Program-made: the position numbers and the translations under genes
NCBI RefSeq assembly: GCF_958298935.1
Contig: NC_084933.1
Coordinates: 11,887,001 to 11,951,000 of the forward strand
Source of the DNA: Phragmites australis
Taxonomy: Eukaryota > Streptophyta > Magnoliopsida > Poales > Poaceae
DNA: 64,000 bases
Direction of reading: 5' to 3'
In this document: positions 12,322 to 24,420 of the stretch, in pieces
How the letters are laid out: each line of letters begins with the position of its first letter
Numbering within the stretch: the stretch's first letter is position 1
The notes under the pieces: model-generated
Seen by the model: the letters and a program-made list of their open reading frames with translations, nothing else
Database searches by the model: none
Told to the model about the DNA's origin: nothing

Positions 12322-15185
12322 TGTGAGGAACCGTCCAAATAATATTCTAATTAATCATCAGGAGAATCATTACTTATAATCACAACCTTGATGATAAACA
12401 GAATATCATCCCGGTAGTCCCGACATGTGTTTTGTGCCCAAGATCGGAACATATGCCTTCCAACATTTAGCATCACAACATAGCTTAAGAAAGAGCAAGT
12501 AATTAACATTTATATTACAAGTCTTTAACATGCAACTATTTTCAACAATTTACAACAAAAGGCAGCAACATCTACGCAGTGGAAACATAAACCTATACAA
12601 CAAAAGAGTGTGAAGCCACATGCCCTTAGGCTCCACCCCAAAAGCACTACCTCCAAGAGTAGGATGCACTACTCTTACCCGCCACCCTGATAGGCAGGCA
12701 CGAAGTAAACACCAGCTCTTCCTCACCAGCAGCACCTAAAAACGCAGGCATGAGTACGAAGGTACTTGCAAGACTTAAACCATATAGAGCACATATACAT
12801 AGCTCGACTGTAAGGAAAATCCACATGGTTAAGTTAAGCATAAGCGGTAAGCAACCTGGACATATATGTGTGAGCAACTAACTTAACAAACAACAACATA
12901 ACTCTACCCAGCCATAACCAACTGAACATAAATAATTGGAACCATTATGAACATACATGTAACAAAGACCAACTCAACCATCTCACACATATCCAACCAT
13001 CAACCACAAGCGAAAACTCTACGACCGATGCAGGGGGATACTCCTGGACCTACACGACACGAGGACCATACGGCTTGTGCCACCCGCTAAAGTGCACACA
13101 AGGGTACTCGTGTCAACCTTTCCTAATAAGCCCCGATCATTTGAAACGTGCATTGCTCGGCGCTACGGTATCAGAACTACTCCCGGAGCAAACTAGTATC
13201 ACTACAAGCCCGCCCGCTCACACAGTCGATGTTCAGGCCCTAAATGACCACAGCTACAAAGGTATTCGGCTCGCCTTACCATTAGATCGGCATGTGGTGA
13301 GTAAGGTTAGTGCTAAAGCTGACTACACCGACGATCGGTGCTTAAACGATGCAAGCGGTCTATGGTGTCCAGGATCCTCTCCCGGCCTGCCCCCATGACT
13401 TTCCTCTGGAGCAGATAATACCCCTAGCACCGTCCACATCTCGTCTCATACTCAAACACTCATCCAACCATCATCAACCCATCAAGGTTTAAATTATTGT
13501 GAACAACAATTAAACCTATAGCTCACGAATGATAGAACATTCCACCGCTCGACTTCTATCGGTGACCTATGCATTACTAAGCACTTAAGTCGAATTTGTA
13601 CTTAGATGACAACATGCTCTCAAGGCTACAAGGATGCGGATAAACAATATCTCAAGGTAAAGCTAATGCAACCAACATAGGATCTACCCATTTATATCCG
13701 ACATCGACTCGCTAAACATGCAATATACATAAGCATAATTTATCAAGTTTAGACTTCATTCAATTGAACAAAGGTTCAATATGCTTAGTTGCTTGCCTTG
13801 CTGCTTAGGTGGTTGTCTAATATTACCCACGCAACACTCGCAGAAATCTAGAAGATTAGAGTCGTCTTCAACTATAGCCGCGTCACGCTCCAGCTCCTTA
13901 TTCACTAAACAAGAACGCGTGCAATGATGAGCATGAATGAATGCAACAAGGTATGCCACAATGCTTACCAACATGCTAGAAGTACAAGACATGCGAATCA
14001 ATGCAATACTAAACTATCTAAACGAAATCTGAAAAATAACAGCCACTCAGAGTATCCGGGTTGGTCAGGAGTATCCGGGTCCGGACCCTCCGGATGAACC
14101 TCCGGAAGAGGCGCTCGGTTACTGCCTTTTTATTTGACCAGCCCAGAGTATCCGGGTTCCGGAGCCTTAGGGCCATCCTCCGGTGAAGGTGCTCGGTTAG
14201 CCACTTTTCTAACTTAACCCAAAATCTTCAAGCTGGTTCGGACTATCCGAGTTGTATCGGACACTCCGGGTGAGGCTCCGGGAGAGGCTCTCGGTTAATC
14301 GTTAACGCAATTACCTGGAGTCTCTGGGTTTATCCGGATTATCTGGGTGAGGCAGACTTAGGTTTTTCCACAAATTTTCCCTCAATCGATTCGACTCACT
14401 TAACAAATCTGTGCTACACAAATGTGTACGCCCTATACAATGGATTCTAAACCCATCTTGCACCATAAACCCTAACAAATTTTTGAACACAATTCGACAG
14501 ACGATTTCTGCTGAACTCGGAGTATCCGGGTGAGGCCGGACTATCCGGGTCAGCCCAGAAAAGCTGTTCTCGAGTGGATTTTTGGTCAATTCGAGTTGCG
14601 ATCTTCTCCAAGCCTAAAGGGAACATGTTAGGGATAGTCCAAGGGTCCTGGAACTCACTCATTAACTAGCAACATGACTCTATAGCTCAAATTTGTCCAA
14701 AACTCTATTTTTGCTCAAAAAGCTCAAGAACTACTCGATTCTTCCATGAAAACGAAAATGAATTGGATAGATGAGTAAATTATGAGCTAAAGAATGCATA
14801 GATACCACATGCATACCTTGATCTTGCTCCTAGAGAGAGAAATCTAAGGGAGAGTGAGAGATTGAGGGAGAGGGGAGTGAGAGGGAGCTGCTGGGTGGGG
14901 AGGTGTGGGGAGTAAGGGAGAAGAGAGAGAGAGAGAGAGAGCAGGTGGGGCTACCCATTTGAGTGGTTGGGGTGGTTGGCCCACTTGCTGGGCCCATGTG
15001 TGAGAGAAAAGGGGGTATTTCCAATGCGATTTCTATTTTTTTCTCTCCCAAATTTCTTTCTCTTATCTAAATGATTTTAAACGAATTGCTTTATAGTTAC
15101 AAAACAAAATCACGCAAAATTAAACATAATGCTTAAGAAGCATATTTATGCTTAATTATGCAATTACGGATTTTAGGACATGACA
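12322..15185. mobile_element. Solo LTR (2.86 kb) with perfect 5-bp target duplication
   Basis: The segment starts TGTGAGGAACCG and ends GGACATGACA, giving TG..CA ends. It is bordered on both sides by ATTTG (12317-12321 and 15186-15190), the 5-bp duplication expected of LTR retrotransposons. No primer binding site, polypurine tract or pol domain lies inside. One LTR left after recombination between two LTRs explains this best. The length suits the large LTRs of grass Ty3/gypsy elements. Iterated GAGTATCCGGGT-type motifs occur at 14040-14540. The weak ORF at 13075-13398 does not look genic. Orientation is not certain. Confidence 0.72.
14925..14942 (+). repeat. (GA)n microsatellite within the solo LTR
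   Basis: A short uninterrupted GA run inside a purine-rich stretch (14830-14945). Confidence 0.6.
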
Positions 15186-15375
15186 ATTTGTGTTCTTAAA
15201 TGTGAAGACGGCTGCCAAATCCTGACATTGCCTTAGGATATCGTCCATCGAAGTTCAGTTCTGTTCTATTAAATAGGATCTGTTGAAGTACTCTCTATTT
15301 GTCCTTTGTAACACAGATATACATCCAGAAACTTGAATTTAACTCAAGTCAATCATACAATATAGTTTGCAATAC
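15186..15375 (+). repeat. Loop and right arm of the interrupted MITE
   Basis: Begins with the second ATTTG copy of the LTR target duplication. The loop contains TACTCTCTATTTGTCC (about 15289), resembling eroded Stowaway-type termini. The right arm at 15316-15375 is the inverse of 12250-12321. Confidence 0.5.
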
Positions 15376-15378
15376 GAT

Positions 15379-15410
15379 ATACATCCATAAATTTTTGTTT
15401 ATGGATGTAT
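15379..15410. repeat. Perfect 13-bp hairpin
   Basis: ATACATCCATAAA (15379-15391) pairs exactly with TTTATGGATGTAT (15398-15410) across the 6-nt loop TTTTTG. It directly adjoins the MITE right arm, whose ATACATCC motif it repeats, so it may be a terminal rearrangement of that MITE family. Confidence 0.7.
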
Positions 15411-15419
15411 ACCGTGGAT

Positions 15420-16842
15420 TGGCTTCCTCTTCTTCGGTGGTGCTCCCCTGGTGGATCTTGTCTCTTCTTTCTCCTTTTGGTGGTCCTCCTATGGATCTTC
15501 CGCGATTGGATCGGATCTAGCTCCAAGGCTTGCCTTCCATGAACAAGGGAAGGCGGCAACGGTGGAGGTGGATTGTCATTGCCTTGCACATCACAAGCAT
15601 TGCCATTAGCATTGGCATGGATCCTTAGGTTCACCATCTGACATTGAGATGAGAAGATGAGGAGAAGGGGAGAAAGGTAAAACAACATCAACAAGAACGG
15701 ATAAGATAAATAGAGATAGATATCCAACTAACTAATATATTACTATTATTATAAGGATGCATTCATGAAGAAGCTCTTCACAGTACATCACCCACTTAAA
15801 CAAAGATCCAATTCATTACATAGCACACCACCAAACTCAACCAGCTCACTAACTAGCACATGATTCTAACGACTCATAACATCTAAAGGGGTAACCTCCT
15901 AAACGAACTCAAAACTCTGCTGAAGCCTCAGGGTGCTGGTGCTGGGAAACGATGGGCCTAGAGGCGGGGGGGGGGGAACGCAGAGTCTCTTCCTTAGAAT
16001 CGGAGTAAGAAGAAGAAAATTCCCATCGGTCCAGGTGGTGGCGCTTCTTGTTGCATAGCTCACTTTGTGCATGAGTTAGCTTACCTCTGACATACTGCAA
16101 CTCCTCGGTGATACGGTCCAGCTCACAAATCAACTCCAAAGCCAAGATGGTCTACTCTCCAAGCTTGGTAGTGCCTTGTGGGGACAGGAAGAGTGGTGAC
16201 ATTGGTGAATCCACTGATGCACTGAGGGTAGTGAAGAAACTAGGTGAAGATCAGCTCTTCGCTGTGGCGGTGGCAGAGGACCAGAAGGGCTTGGCGTGCG
16301 ACGTCATGGATTCCAGCCTCGAAGGTAGCTCTTGGTGAGATGGCATGGTGGATGCTTGTCACTTCATAGGCTCCACGCTCTGGTAGCGAACCATAGATCA
16401 TCACTTTGACTTTCCACTCAGGAGGAGCATAGGCGTACTCAATTTTTACCCCTACGTACTTAGGTGCCTTCTCGGATCTCAGACTGTGAAGTATCTCCCA
16501 AATCTTGGCGAGGAACCATCCTGCGCGGCATCCATCAGAGTGGTAGACACATCTCCAATGCTGAACACGGGGCGGTTGCGGTCTTGCAAAAACCATATCA
16601 CGGGTCAGAGTCAATGGTCGAGCAGGAAGACGAACACCTATGCTCTTGCGTGCAGTCAGATGGGTATAGGCCATCTACAACATTTTGAAAGGGAAAGAAG
16701 AGGCCAGTAACAAGGTTAAAACAGAATCAGCCAAAAAAAATATAGAAAAGCCAAGGCAGAGTTTTCAAAAATAGTTTTCTTAATCAAAATAATCCTTAAG
16801 ACTCGACCATTCTAACTAGGCTCACGACCTATGGCCAGCACA
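15420..16842 (-). mobile_element. Truncated internal region of a reverse-oriented LTR retroelement
   Basis: Lies just downstream, on the - strand, of the primer site and 5' LTR at 16843-19270. It holds decayed reading frames rather than gag-pol: - strand 16674-16240 (144 residues) and 16145-15909 (78 residues, coiled-coil-like, starting MALELICELDRITEELQYV). No protease, reverse transcriptase or integrase motif was seen. The region stops at the MITE near 15410 and no 3' LTR was found. A non-autonomous gypsy-like element is likely. Confidence 0.5.
15909..16674 (-). pseudogene. Retroelement-associated ORF, broken
   Basis: The upstream frame (16674-16240) includes ARPQPPRVQHW, PPEWKVKVMIYG and ATFEAGIHDVARQALLVLCH. 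The downstream frame (16145-15909) includes LDRITEELQYVRGKLTHAQS, a heptad-rich helical stretch. The two parts read as one protein separated by a frame break near 16150-16240. I recognise this only as a protein type repeatedly found inside grass retroelements; no biochemical function can be given. Confidence 0.4.
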
Positions 16843-16854
16843 GCTTAGATACCA
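16843..16854 (-). other. Primer binding site (initiator Met tRNA type)
   Basis: On the - strand the sequence reads TGGTATCTAAGC, 4 nt after the LTR end ...GGTGTTACA. It differs by two bases from the plant consensus TGGTATCAGAGC, which pairs with the 3' end of initiator tRNA-Met. It fixes the element's orientation and LTR boundary. Confidence 0.72.
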
Positions 16855-16858
16855 TCAC

Positions 16859-19270
16859 TGTAACACCTGGTTTTATAAAGGGATAAAACCATATGTAAAC
16901 CACATGTATGATATGATCAAGTTTCATAGAAGCAACGACTTCATTAGTGTATCACACACAATACCATTATTACAACGTTTAACTTAAGCACGATAGAAAG
17001 ACATCAAAGTATTAAACTAAAACACACTAGCAAAACACACCAAAGCTCACATCTTCCACAGGCAATTGACCGGAGGTCCACCAGCCTAGCATTCTTCATC
17101 TTCATCGATGTAGTAGTCTAGATCTCCTTCATTGTCTGAGCATCATTTAATGTTCATTTAGAAGGAAATAGCAAGTGTGAGTATATGTCGTACTCCGTAA
17201 GTGTGGAAAGTAAATGGCATGCAAACTTAAATAAAGGAATAGGCTGTAACATGTTAAATTTTGTATAAATGTCAACTATGCTATCGTAGAGTTATAAAAG
17301 CATCCTTTTAACTATATGATTCATCACTAGACTTCCAACTCCTAGAAACATCTTCACATGTTTCCAAAACTACCTGAAAACTACTTCAGGTTCCCAAACC
17401 ATCCGACTTGATGCCCATCATAGGTAACAAAGAACCATCCAACCAAACCAGCTAATCCAAACAAAACCCATCCAACTAATCATGTGAGGATCCAAGTCTC
17501 TCATGACCATGAGCATGGCTGATATATCAGATTTTACACTCTACAGAGGTTGTTTAGCTTTCCCCACGAGTCGTGATTTCCTTATTGCCATGTCCGCAAA
17601 ACACTTAATACACACCTATGGTGTGCCACCCAAAAAATCACAACAAGTCTGTTACAAAGTTTCATCCAGTATGTGCATGCCCGCTAGATTTCACCGCTGT
17701 TGAAGTGATTTTCACGCCACCCAGAAGCCCCCTTTTACGCCTTGTAGCTACAGCAAGATTTCACTCTTCCCTTCCACTATACACCCCATACCACTAACCA
17801 AATGGTTCTGGCCTTAGCCATCCCCACACATCCACTCTTACGGTTTGTCACATACAACACTAGAATCCACTAATTAATAGGTCAAGTCTGTCCTATACCA
17901 GGTCTCATGGTTGGTACGATACTTCTTGGGTTGTCGCTTCATGAACCTGTCCTTACTTAGGTCACTTGAGCAATTGCCAAACCAATAACATAATTGTAAC
18001 CACCATCACTAGCATCTCTTTGCTCAAGACCTAAGGTTCCATGTTGTTATACCATTACCAAAAAATTTTAACTCATAGTTGCATAGTTCATTAGTCATGT
18101 TTAACTGGCAGAGGGGCTATGACACGGCAGTGGAAGGGGAACTACGACGGTGGACTCACGGGAATCGAGCTATGACTCACCAGTGGCGATGGCAAGCAGC
18201 GGAAAAGAACCACGGGAGGACGACGAACTCACGTAGGTGCTCGGGTGGCTCCGGGAGGCGGCGAATCGGGCTGGCAACGGAAGGGCGGCGCTGGCTCTAG
18301 GTGGCTCGGTGACGGGGGTGCTCTGATGGCGAAGAGGCAATGAGGAGCAGTGGAATCAGATCCCCGTGAGCACGCGGTGCCAGAGGTGGCCTCAGTTGCT
18401 GCAATGCGTGGCTAGAACAACCGGCGGTGAAGCTTGGCCCTACGGCAATGGTGGCAGGCGGCGCTGGCTCTCGGTGGCTCGGTGACGGGGGTGCTCCGAT
18501 GGTGAAGAGGCGATGAGGAGTGGTGGAACTGGATCACCGTGAGCACGCGGTGCCAGAGGTGGCCTCGGTTGCAGCAATGCGTGGCTAGAACAGCCGACGG
18601 CGAAGCTTGGCCGTGCGGCAATGGTGGCAGGCAGTGGTGGCTTGATGTGGGCGAAAATAGATCGAGGGGAGGGGGCCTGACTTATAGAGACTGGCAACGC
18701 GTAGGGCGGTTTGGATTCGGATGGGAGTTCGTTGGGATTTGGGCCCAGAGAGGTGGTGGATATCGTCGTGGCCGGCTTGGACTCATGTGGCGCGATGGAG
18801 AAGGGCGCTCAAAGGTGGTTTCGGCCAAGATGCCAACAGAGAGAGGCAGGGAGTAGCTGTTGGGCCTCGCCTTCAACCGGCCCAGGCATGGAGGTGGGAA
18901 GAAGAGAGGGGGCAACACGGACTTGGCCCATGAAGAGGAATAGTGGGCCATCGAAAGAGAAAAGAGAGAAAAAGGAGAAAAAGGAAGGGATTGAGCTCAA
19001 GGGAAGAAAAGAGATTTTTTTTTTATAAAAGCCTTTTTCAAACTTTTTCTAAAATTCAAACAGCGTACCTCGATGTTTTCAAAAGTTAATTTTTTACACA
19101 ATAAAACCCTAATACCTATTTGCAGTATGAATGCATTCAACCAACATATAACCTATGGCCAGATTAAATTTTATTATAGAAAATAGGTTTTAGCCTATTC
19201 TATTTATTTAAATCCTAATTAAATTCTAAATTTTTAAGGAAATTATAAAATCAAAAACCAGAGTGTTACA
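16859..19270 (-). mobile_element. 5' LTR (2.4 kb) of a reverse-oriented retroelement
   Basis: The + strand limits are TGTAACACCTGG at 16859 and CCAGAGTGTTACA ending at 19270, giving TG..CA ends with short inverted termini. The primer site follows at the expected distance. There is no second LTR in the window and the flanks (ATCAC, TCAGA) do not match, consistent with loss of the other end. The LTR holds a GC-rich block (18110-18950) with a 183-bp tandem duplication. Confidence 0.65.
18290..18655. repeat. 183-bp tandem duplication inside the LTR
   Basis: GCTGGCTCT(A/C)GGTGGCTCGG begins at 18290 and again at 18473. The copies stay alignable through GAGCACGCGGTGCCAGAGG, GCAATGCGTGGCTAGAACA and GGCAATGGTGGCAGGC, with only scattered substitutions. 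Confidence 0.75.
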
Positions 19271-21782
19271 TCAGAGGACTTCCTTGCATGTAGTTGTAGA
19301 GAGAAGCTAATACATATCTAATATGTGGGAGGCTCAAAGGTGCAGAGCTTCTGCAGGTTTAAATGGCATCAATGGAGTTGTGTTGATTTCTAATGGCTTC
19401 TCCTCCGTATGGTCCCCTGGCTCCGTATATATACGGGGATCGTTGTACGACTTCTGGAGTTTTTTCTTTTCATTCATGTAGATAAATTTTCCTATTTACG
19501 AGATATCCTAGGTATTTTTATGCAATTTATATACATCTAGGGATTTTTTTATAGAGATATACTCTAAAAATATAGGAAAATCTAGGGTGTTCGGATACCT
19601 AGTTTCACACTATTCATCGTTAGGCTAAGCCCAACGGATTCCCTTCGGGGACGAAAATCCCGTCATGAAGGGATTTTTGTTCCCTTCAGCGTTCCAATAG
19701 TTTCCCTTCATGGTTCACTTTATGACGGGATTCCCAGGGTCATTCCCTTCAGGACGGGATTCTCTCTCTTTTCCCTTCGCGATTCCGCTCGAAGGGAAAC
19801 TGTTGGAGATGAGAGAAAATAAAGAGAATGGGAACAAAAAAGGGAATCGAGAAAGAAACGAAATGAAGAAAATATGGTTAAAGATAGTCTTAAATCGGTT
19901 GCATTTTGTCTGCCACTCTATTCACTTCTTAACTACAATGAGACGCAGGTCTCGTGCACGGGTTATAAAAAAGAGATAATTGTTGCTGAACCTGTAAAGG
20001 TTAGGATTGGTGAAAGATGATGATATGAAGCATGCTACATTTAATGATATGACGAGAGTCCTTGTCGATTTTAATGTCTAAGCGTTTAGTTTAATTACAT
20101 ATGTTAGGCCGTGTACATCGGGCGATATATGGATTTTTTAATCATATTATTTTATTGAAAAATTATAAAAAGAATAGTTAAATTCATAAAATTATAGGAA
20201 TATATACTTGTCGGTACACGAAGTGCAAACTAAGAATATGTCGGTACTCTGCATGCCAACAATCTACATGGTAGCGGGCCCGGGGACCTGTGGGCATGCA
20301 TATGGGGCAAAAAGGTATGTCGACACTCCGCGTGTCGATAGACCTTCGGGTGGACACCGATATGGTTGTTGGGCTAGGCAATGGCTGACCGGCCTGTCGT
20401 CGTTTCAAGTGCTGATAGGCCTATAACGGCATATCGACATGTGGCATTTTAGTAAATTTTTTATTGTTTAGTAATAATATTTTTAATTTAAGAAGAATCA
20501 TGTATTTAATGAGGTACAGCCAATACAAAATTCAGTGTACATCCATATAGCTGGGTTAGGTATATATTGGCACTAAATAATACCGCTTGTATTCTACATA
20601 ACCTCAACACTTGTATTCTACATAACCATCAAATATCACCGTTACTACACCCTCTTTCTGAAGACACTATACCATGCTAAATGTAATGTTGCCGAAAAAA
20701 CTACTTCATTTCTATTCTAAATATCCTATAGTTATGGAATATTTTTACTGCATATTCATAACAATTTGACTTCAAACTATTCTAGATTGTCTAACTATTG
20801 TAAATATTTTTTTAACTACATACATTGTCCAAATATTCTAGATTCACAATCTATTTCAAACTATTATAATCAAAATTGTCTACCTGCCTATACTACTTTT
20901 CTAACTATTGAAAAATTCTGAACTAGGTATACTCTATGCTAAATTATCTATTCTACTCTAATCTAAATTTTCCTGCTCTGAATTCCAAATGAATCTTTTT
21001 TCTTATCATTCTAAATACAATACTGTAAAAATTCACAACAACTTCAATTGTACAATTACTACATCGACAAAAAATGTGTACGTCTAATAATATCAAATTT
21101 TAGAAGAAAATTAAATAACCTATTTAAACTCTAAATTACCAAAATATTTGAACTTTTTCAACTATTCTACATTTCCTAACTAAATATACTATATTTTTTT
21201 ACCTATAGCTAATTTCCGAACCATATCTACTCTATTCTAAATTTCATATACTTATTTTTTAAAATTATCTACTCTACTTTGATTTCTCTAATGTTCTCTA
21301 ATTATCTTCCTACCGTTTTTCTAAGTATTTGTATTTTTTCTAAGTATTCCTAATTTCTCAGTAATTTCCTACTCTTTTTCTAAGTAATTCTAATTTTTCT
21401 CACTATTCCTAATTTCTAACTATTTCCTATTCCTTTTCTAAGTATATCTAATTTTTCTAACTACTTCTAATTTTTCTAACTACTCTAAATTTTTAACTAT
21501 TCCTAATTTCTAACTATTTCTTAAAAAAAGAAAAAAAATCACCAGTGTCATCGTCACCCTGGTGGTCACCGAGCCCCCACTAGTCACCGGCCAGCCGCTG
21601 GTGTGCGTCGTCGGTGATGCCAATCTCGATCACCTCGCATGCTCGGTTAATCGAGCTCATGCCTCCATCTGAGTGAGACACTGTTACATATGCGTGGCGC
21701 GCGTATCTTGTCATGGTCACAAGCTGCCGGTGGCCGATGGTTTTGGATCTTCTAGGACGTCATGTCTGCACAACGATATTAA
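19271..21782. other. Repeat-rich intergenic DNA, no gene seen
   Basis: Three sub-regions stand out. 19620-19850 iterates TTCCCTTC and CGGGATT words on both strands and looks like an eroded DNA element. 20205-20445 is a moderately GC-rich block with repeated TGTCGGTAC/TGTCGACAC words. 20560-21530 is a very AT-rich degenerate minisatellite built from CTAATTT and TTCTAACTA words. 21540-21780 is GC-richer host sequence immediately outside the Helitron 3' end. Confidence 0.45.
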
Positions 21783-21810
21783 CTAGTGATTTGCGCGCGC
21801 CCTCGCGCGC
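21783..21810 (-). other. Helitron 3' terminus: hairpin plus CTAG
   Basis: On the + strand CTAG occupies 21783-21786. GCGCGCG at 21793-21799 pairs with CGCGCGC at 21804-21810 around a 4-nt loop. On the - strand the order is therefore hairpin, six bases, CTAG, then host T. This matches the CTRR-T end with a subterminal hairpin that stops rolling-circle transfer. Confidence 0.85.
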
Positions 21811-22519
21811 GAGCAGTAGCAGTGCTGGGAAGTGTGAACCTCTTATATGCTGTTTTTTTGACAATAGCGCATAAGTATTTTCTGACAGTAATTGTGTAGA
21901 GTTACAAGAGCAACATTGGTGTTCAGATGTTGGTGCAAGCCGATTATACATTATGTAGCTGTACATGATTATGGCTGGAAGAAGCCAGTGGCATCCTGAT
22001 GTGAGTATTTTGTTATAGGTGTACATGGATGTCTTAGTACTATCTACATGAGTATATTACATGAAACGTAATTGCAGCATTGTTTCAGTGTTTGACAGAT
22101 CAACAGGCTGGTTAACACAGTTTCAAAAGCTTGAGCAAAAAGGGAGAAGATTGTGCTTCATTGTGCGGCAAAAGACCAGCAGTGCTTCAAAAGCCAAAAG
22201 GTGCTCGTTGTGCCTGGAACTGGAAGAGGAAGAATCAGCAGCTTTTTATTTGTGCCAGTTGTAAGACAGTGGATGTTAAAAAATGGCATGTAGCTGCAAT
22301 TTACCTTCAAGTATTGTTTTTCTGCGTGTGTGAAGCAAATGGATCGGCTGTTGGTTTTGGAGTGTCATTCTTGGTCTTTTTGCGGGTGTGGCTGTCCTCC
22401 TAGGCAAGGAAACAGGAAGTTAAAAAAACAGAGAGATGTAGGTGTGAAAAAGTATGGGAATAGAATTGAATGTAACATAAATTCATAGAGAGTAATTGGT
22501 TGTTGCAGTGATAAAGAAA

Positions 22520-24420
22520 GGAAAAATGTAAGGCAGTGAAAGTTTTAGGTTTTTATTTTATTTTTTGTTTTGTTTGTGTGTAAGTGTATGAGGTGAAAGT
22601 TTTTTTATTTAATTATTTCTAGAGGGATGAGGCACCTAATAGGAGTATAAAGTTTGTTGTAGTCTGGTGTAAGAGTAATTTTTAAGTATGGTTGAAAGCT
22701 AATGGATTTGGAGGCTCTAATAATTATTTAGGAGGGCTGTCTGTAGGAGAAGCAAAAAATGAGATAATTTCTGTAGAATTGACAGCTTATTAGCCTATTT
22801 TATCTTTTTTCCCCTTGTTGATGATGTTTATTATATGCAGCGGAATAGTTTAGCACTTTTATATGGGAAGCTGTCTAGTATGGGGGAAAAATATTAGATA
22901 GTAGCTGGTTTGTGTGTGTGATGCAACAAACATAACAAGCATGATTCCATAATATAGTTGTTAGAAGCATTATGTCAATTGGTAAAGTATGAATAGTAGT
23001 TTGCAGTAACAGCAATAAAGGGCAGAAAATTGGTTAGTAATATCATGCATAAGATTGATGATAAGGTCTCTATATTATTTTGCTATGTGTGAGAAGCATT
23101 TGTTTATCTTTATTGTGCATTTGTTAGCGGTTATATTGTTTTGAAACTGCGGTTTTATTCTGTAGCTAAGATAGATAAACTGTTATGAGTCTGTAGATAA
23201 TAATAGATGCTGTTTTGGTATTTAAATGATGTCACATGGTTAACTATTTTACCATTGAAATATAGTAAAAGAAAAACTTGTGGTTGAATTGGCAAAGTTA
23301 GTATGTTTTAACGGCTTTCATCGAATTATGGAAGAATATAGAAGTTGATAGTAACAGTTTGTTCCACTATTGGTTAATTTAGAATCAGGAAAATTTAGCA
23401 GTGAACTAATCTTGTGGCAAGGTTTGTAGTGTATTTTTTTGCTTGAAGCTGTATTTCAGTGATCGGCAGCTATGCCATTGTAGTTCTAATATTGTATCTC
23501 TTGCTATTTAATATTCTGAAAATTCTTTCATGGAAATAACTCAACTATGCATTAAGGATAAGTTTATGAAGGTTTTAAGGATTTGAGATGGTCTGTGCCT
23601 GTATAGGCATTGATTTTTGGTTTTTTGTGTTGATGAAGATGCTAGATACATGTATGGTGATTTGACACCAGGATAAGTGGTATCAGGTATGGTTTTAGCA
23701 AAGATTGTTGTTGATGTTTATATTGTTCGTTTGTAATTTTTCTTTGAACTTATATTTGAGTGATTACCAGTTATGGTATTGTAGTTCTAGTATTGTATGT
23801 TTTGCTATTCAATATTTTGAAAATTCTTTCATACAAATAAGTTAACTATGCATTAAGGACAAACCTTATGAAGATTTTAAGGATTTCAGATGGTCTCTGC
23901 CTATATGCACATTGATTTTTTTATTTTTTTTTGTTAATCAAGATGTTAGATACAGGATGCGGTGATCTGGCACCAGGATAGGTGGTATCAACTGTGATTT
24001 TACCAAAGGTTGTTGTTGATGTTCATATGGTTTGTTTGTAAATAATGTTCTAAGCTATGTGGCAATTTTCTAACATGTGAAGGAGAACAAAAGGGTTATG
24101 ATATATAGAGTATGAAGAAACATTGAAGAATATAAGATGACATATGCGGCACAACAGTGAGGATTTTTTTTTAAAAAAAACTTTTTTGTAATACAGCATC
24201 AGGTGTAGTTTAGGGTATCATTAGTTATTTGGTAGTGTTATAATCATGAGCAAGAAGCAGTTTACATAGCATATGAAATAAATTAATTGAATGTTGAAAA
24301 TTATAAGCAAAGACTACTAATTGTGAATGTTCTGAAAATAATAAATAGCTTTGAAGGTAGTTTGTTTATTAGCAATTAGAATGTTAGAATAAAAAGAATG
24401 CAATGTGTTAGTTTTGGGAG
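22520..24420. repeat. Helitron 3' non-coding region; diverged duplicate of 27170-27990
   Basis: Blocks shared in the same order with 27170-27990 include TGTAAGG(C/T)AGTGAAAGTTT, GGAGG(C/T)TCTAATAATT, ATAATAAGCAT/ATAACAAGCAT, and a block with CTAACA(T/C)(G/A)(T/C)GAA followed by AAGATGACATATG/AAGGTGATATATG and an ATAACATATGAAA(T/C)AAAT-like stretch. Divergence is high, so the duplication is old. No coding content was seen. Confidence 0.6.
23430..24040. repeat. ~300-bp tandem duplication in the Helitron
   Basis: Unit 1 (about 23430-23735) and unit 2 (about 23736-24040) align along their length. Shared landmarks are ATTGTAGTTCTA, AAAATTCTTTCAT, AACTATGCATTAAGGA and GGTTGTTGTTGATGTT-like text. 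Identity is roughly 80-85% by eye. Confidence 0.7.

Noticed and set aside
13075..13398. 107-residue ORF as a gene
   Set aside because: Lies inside the solo LTR with no recognisable domain or splice partners.
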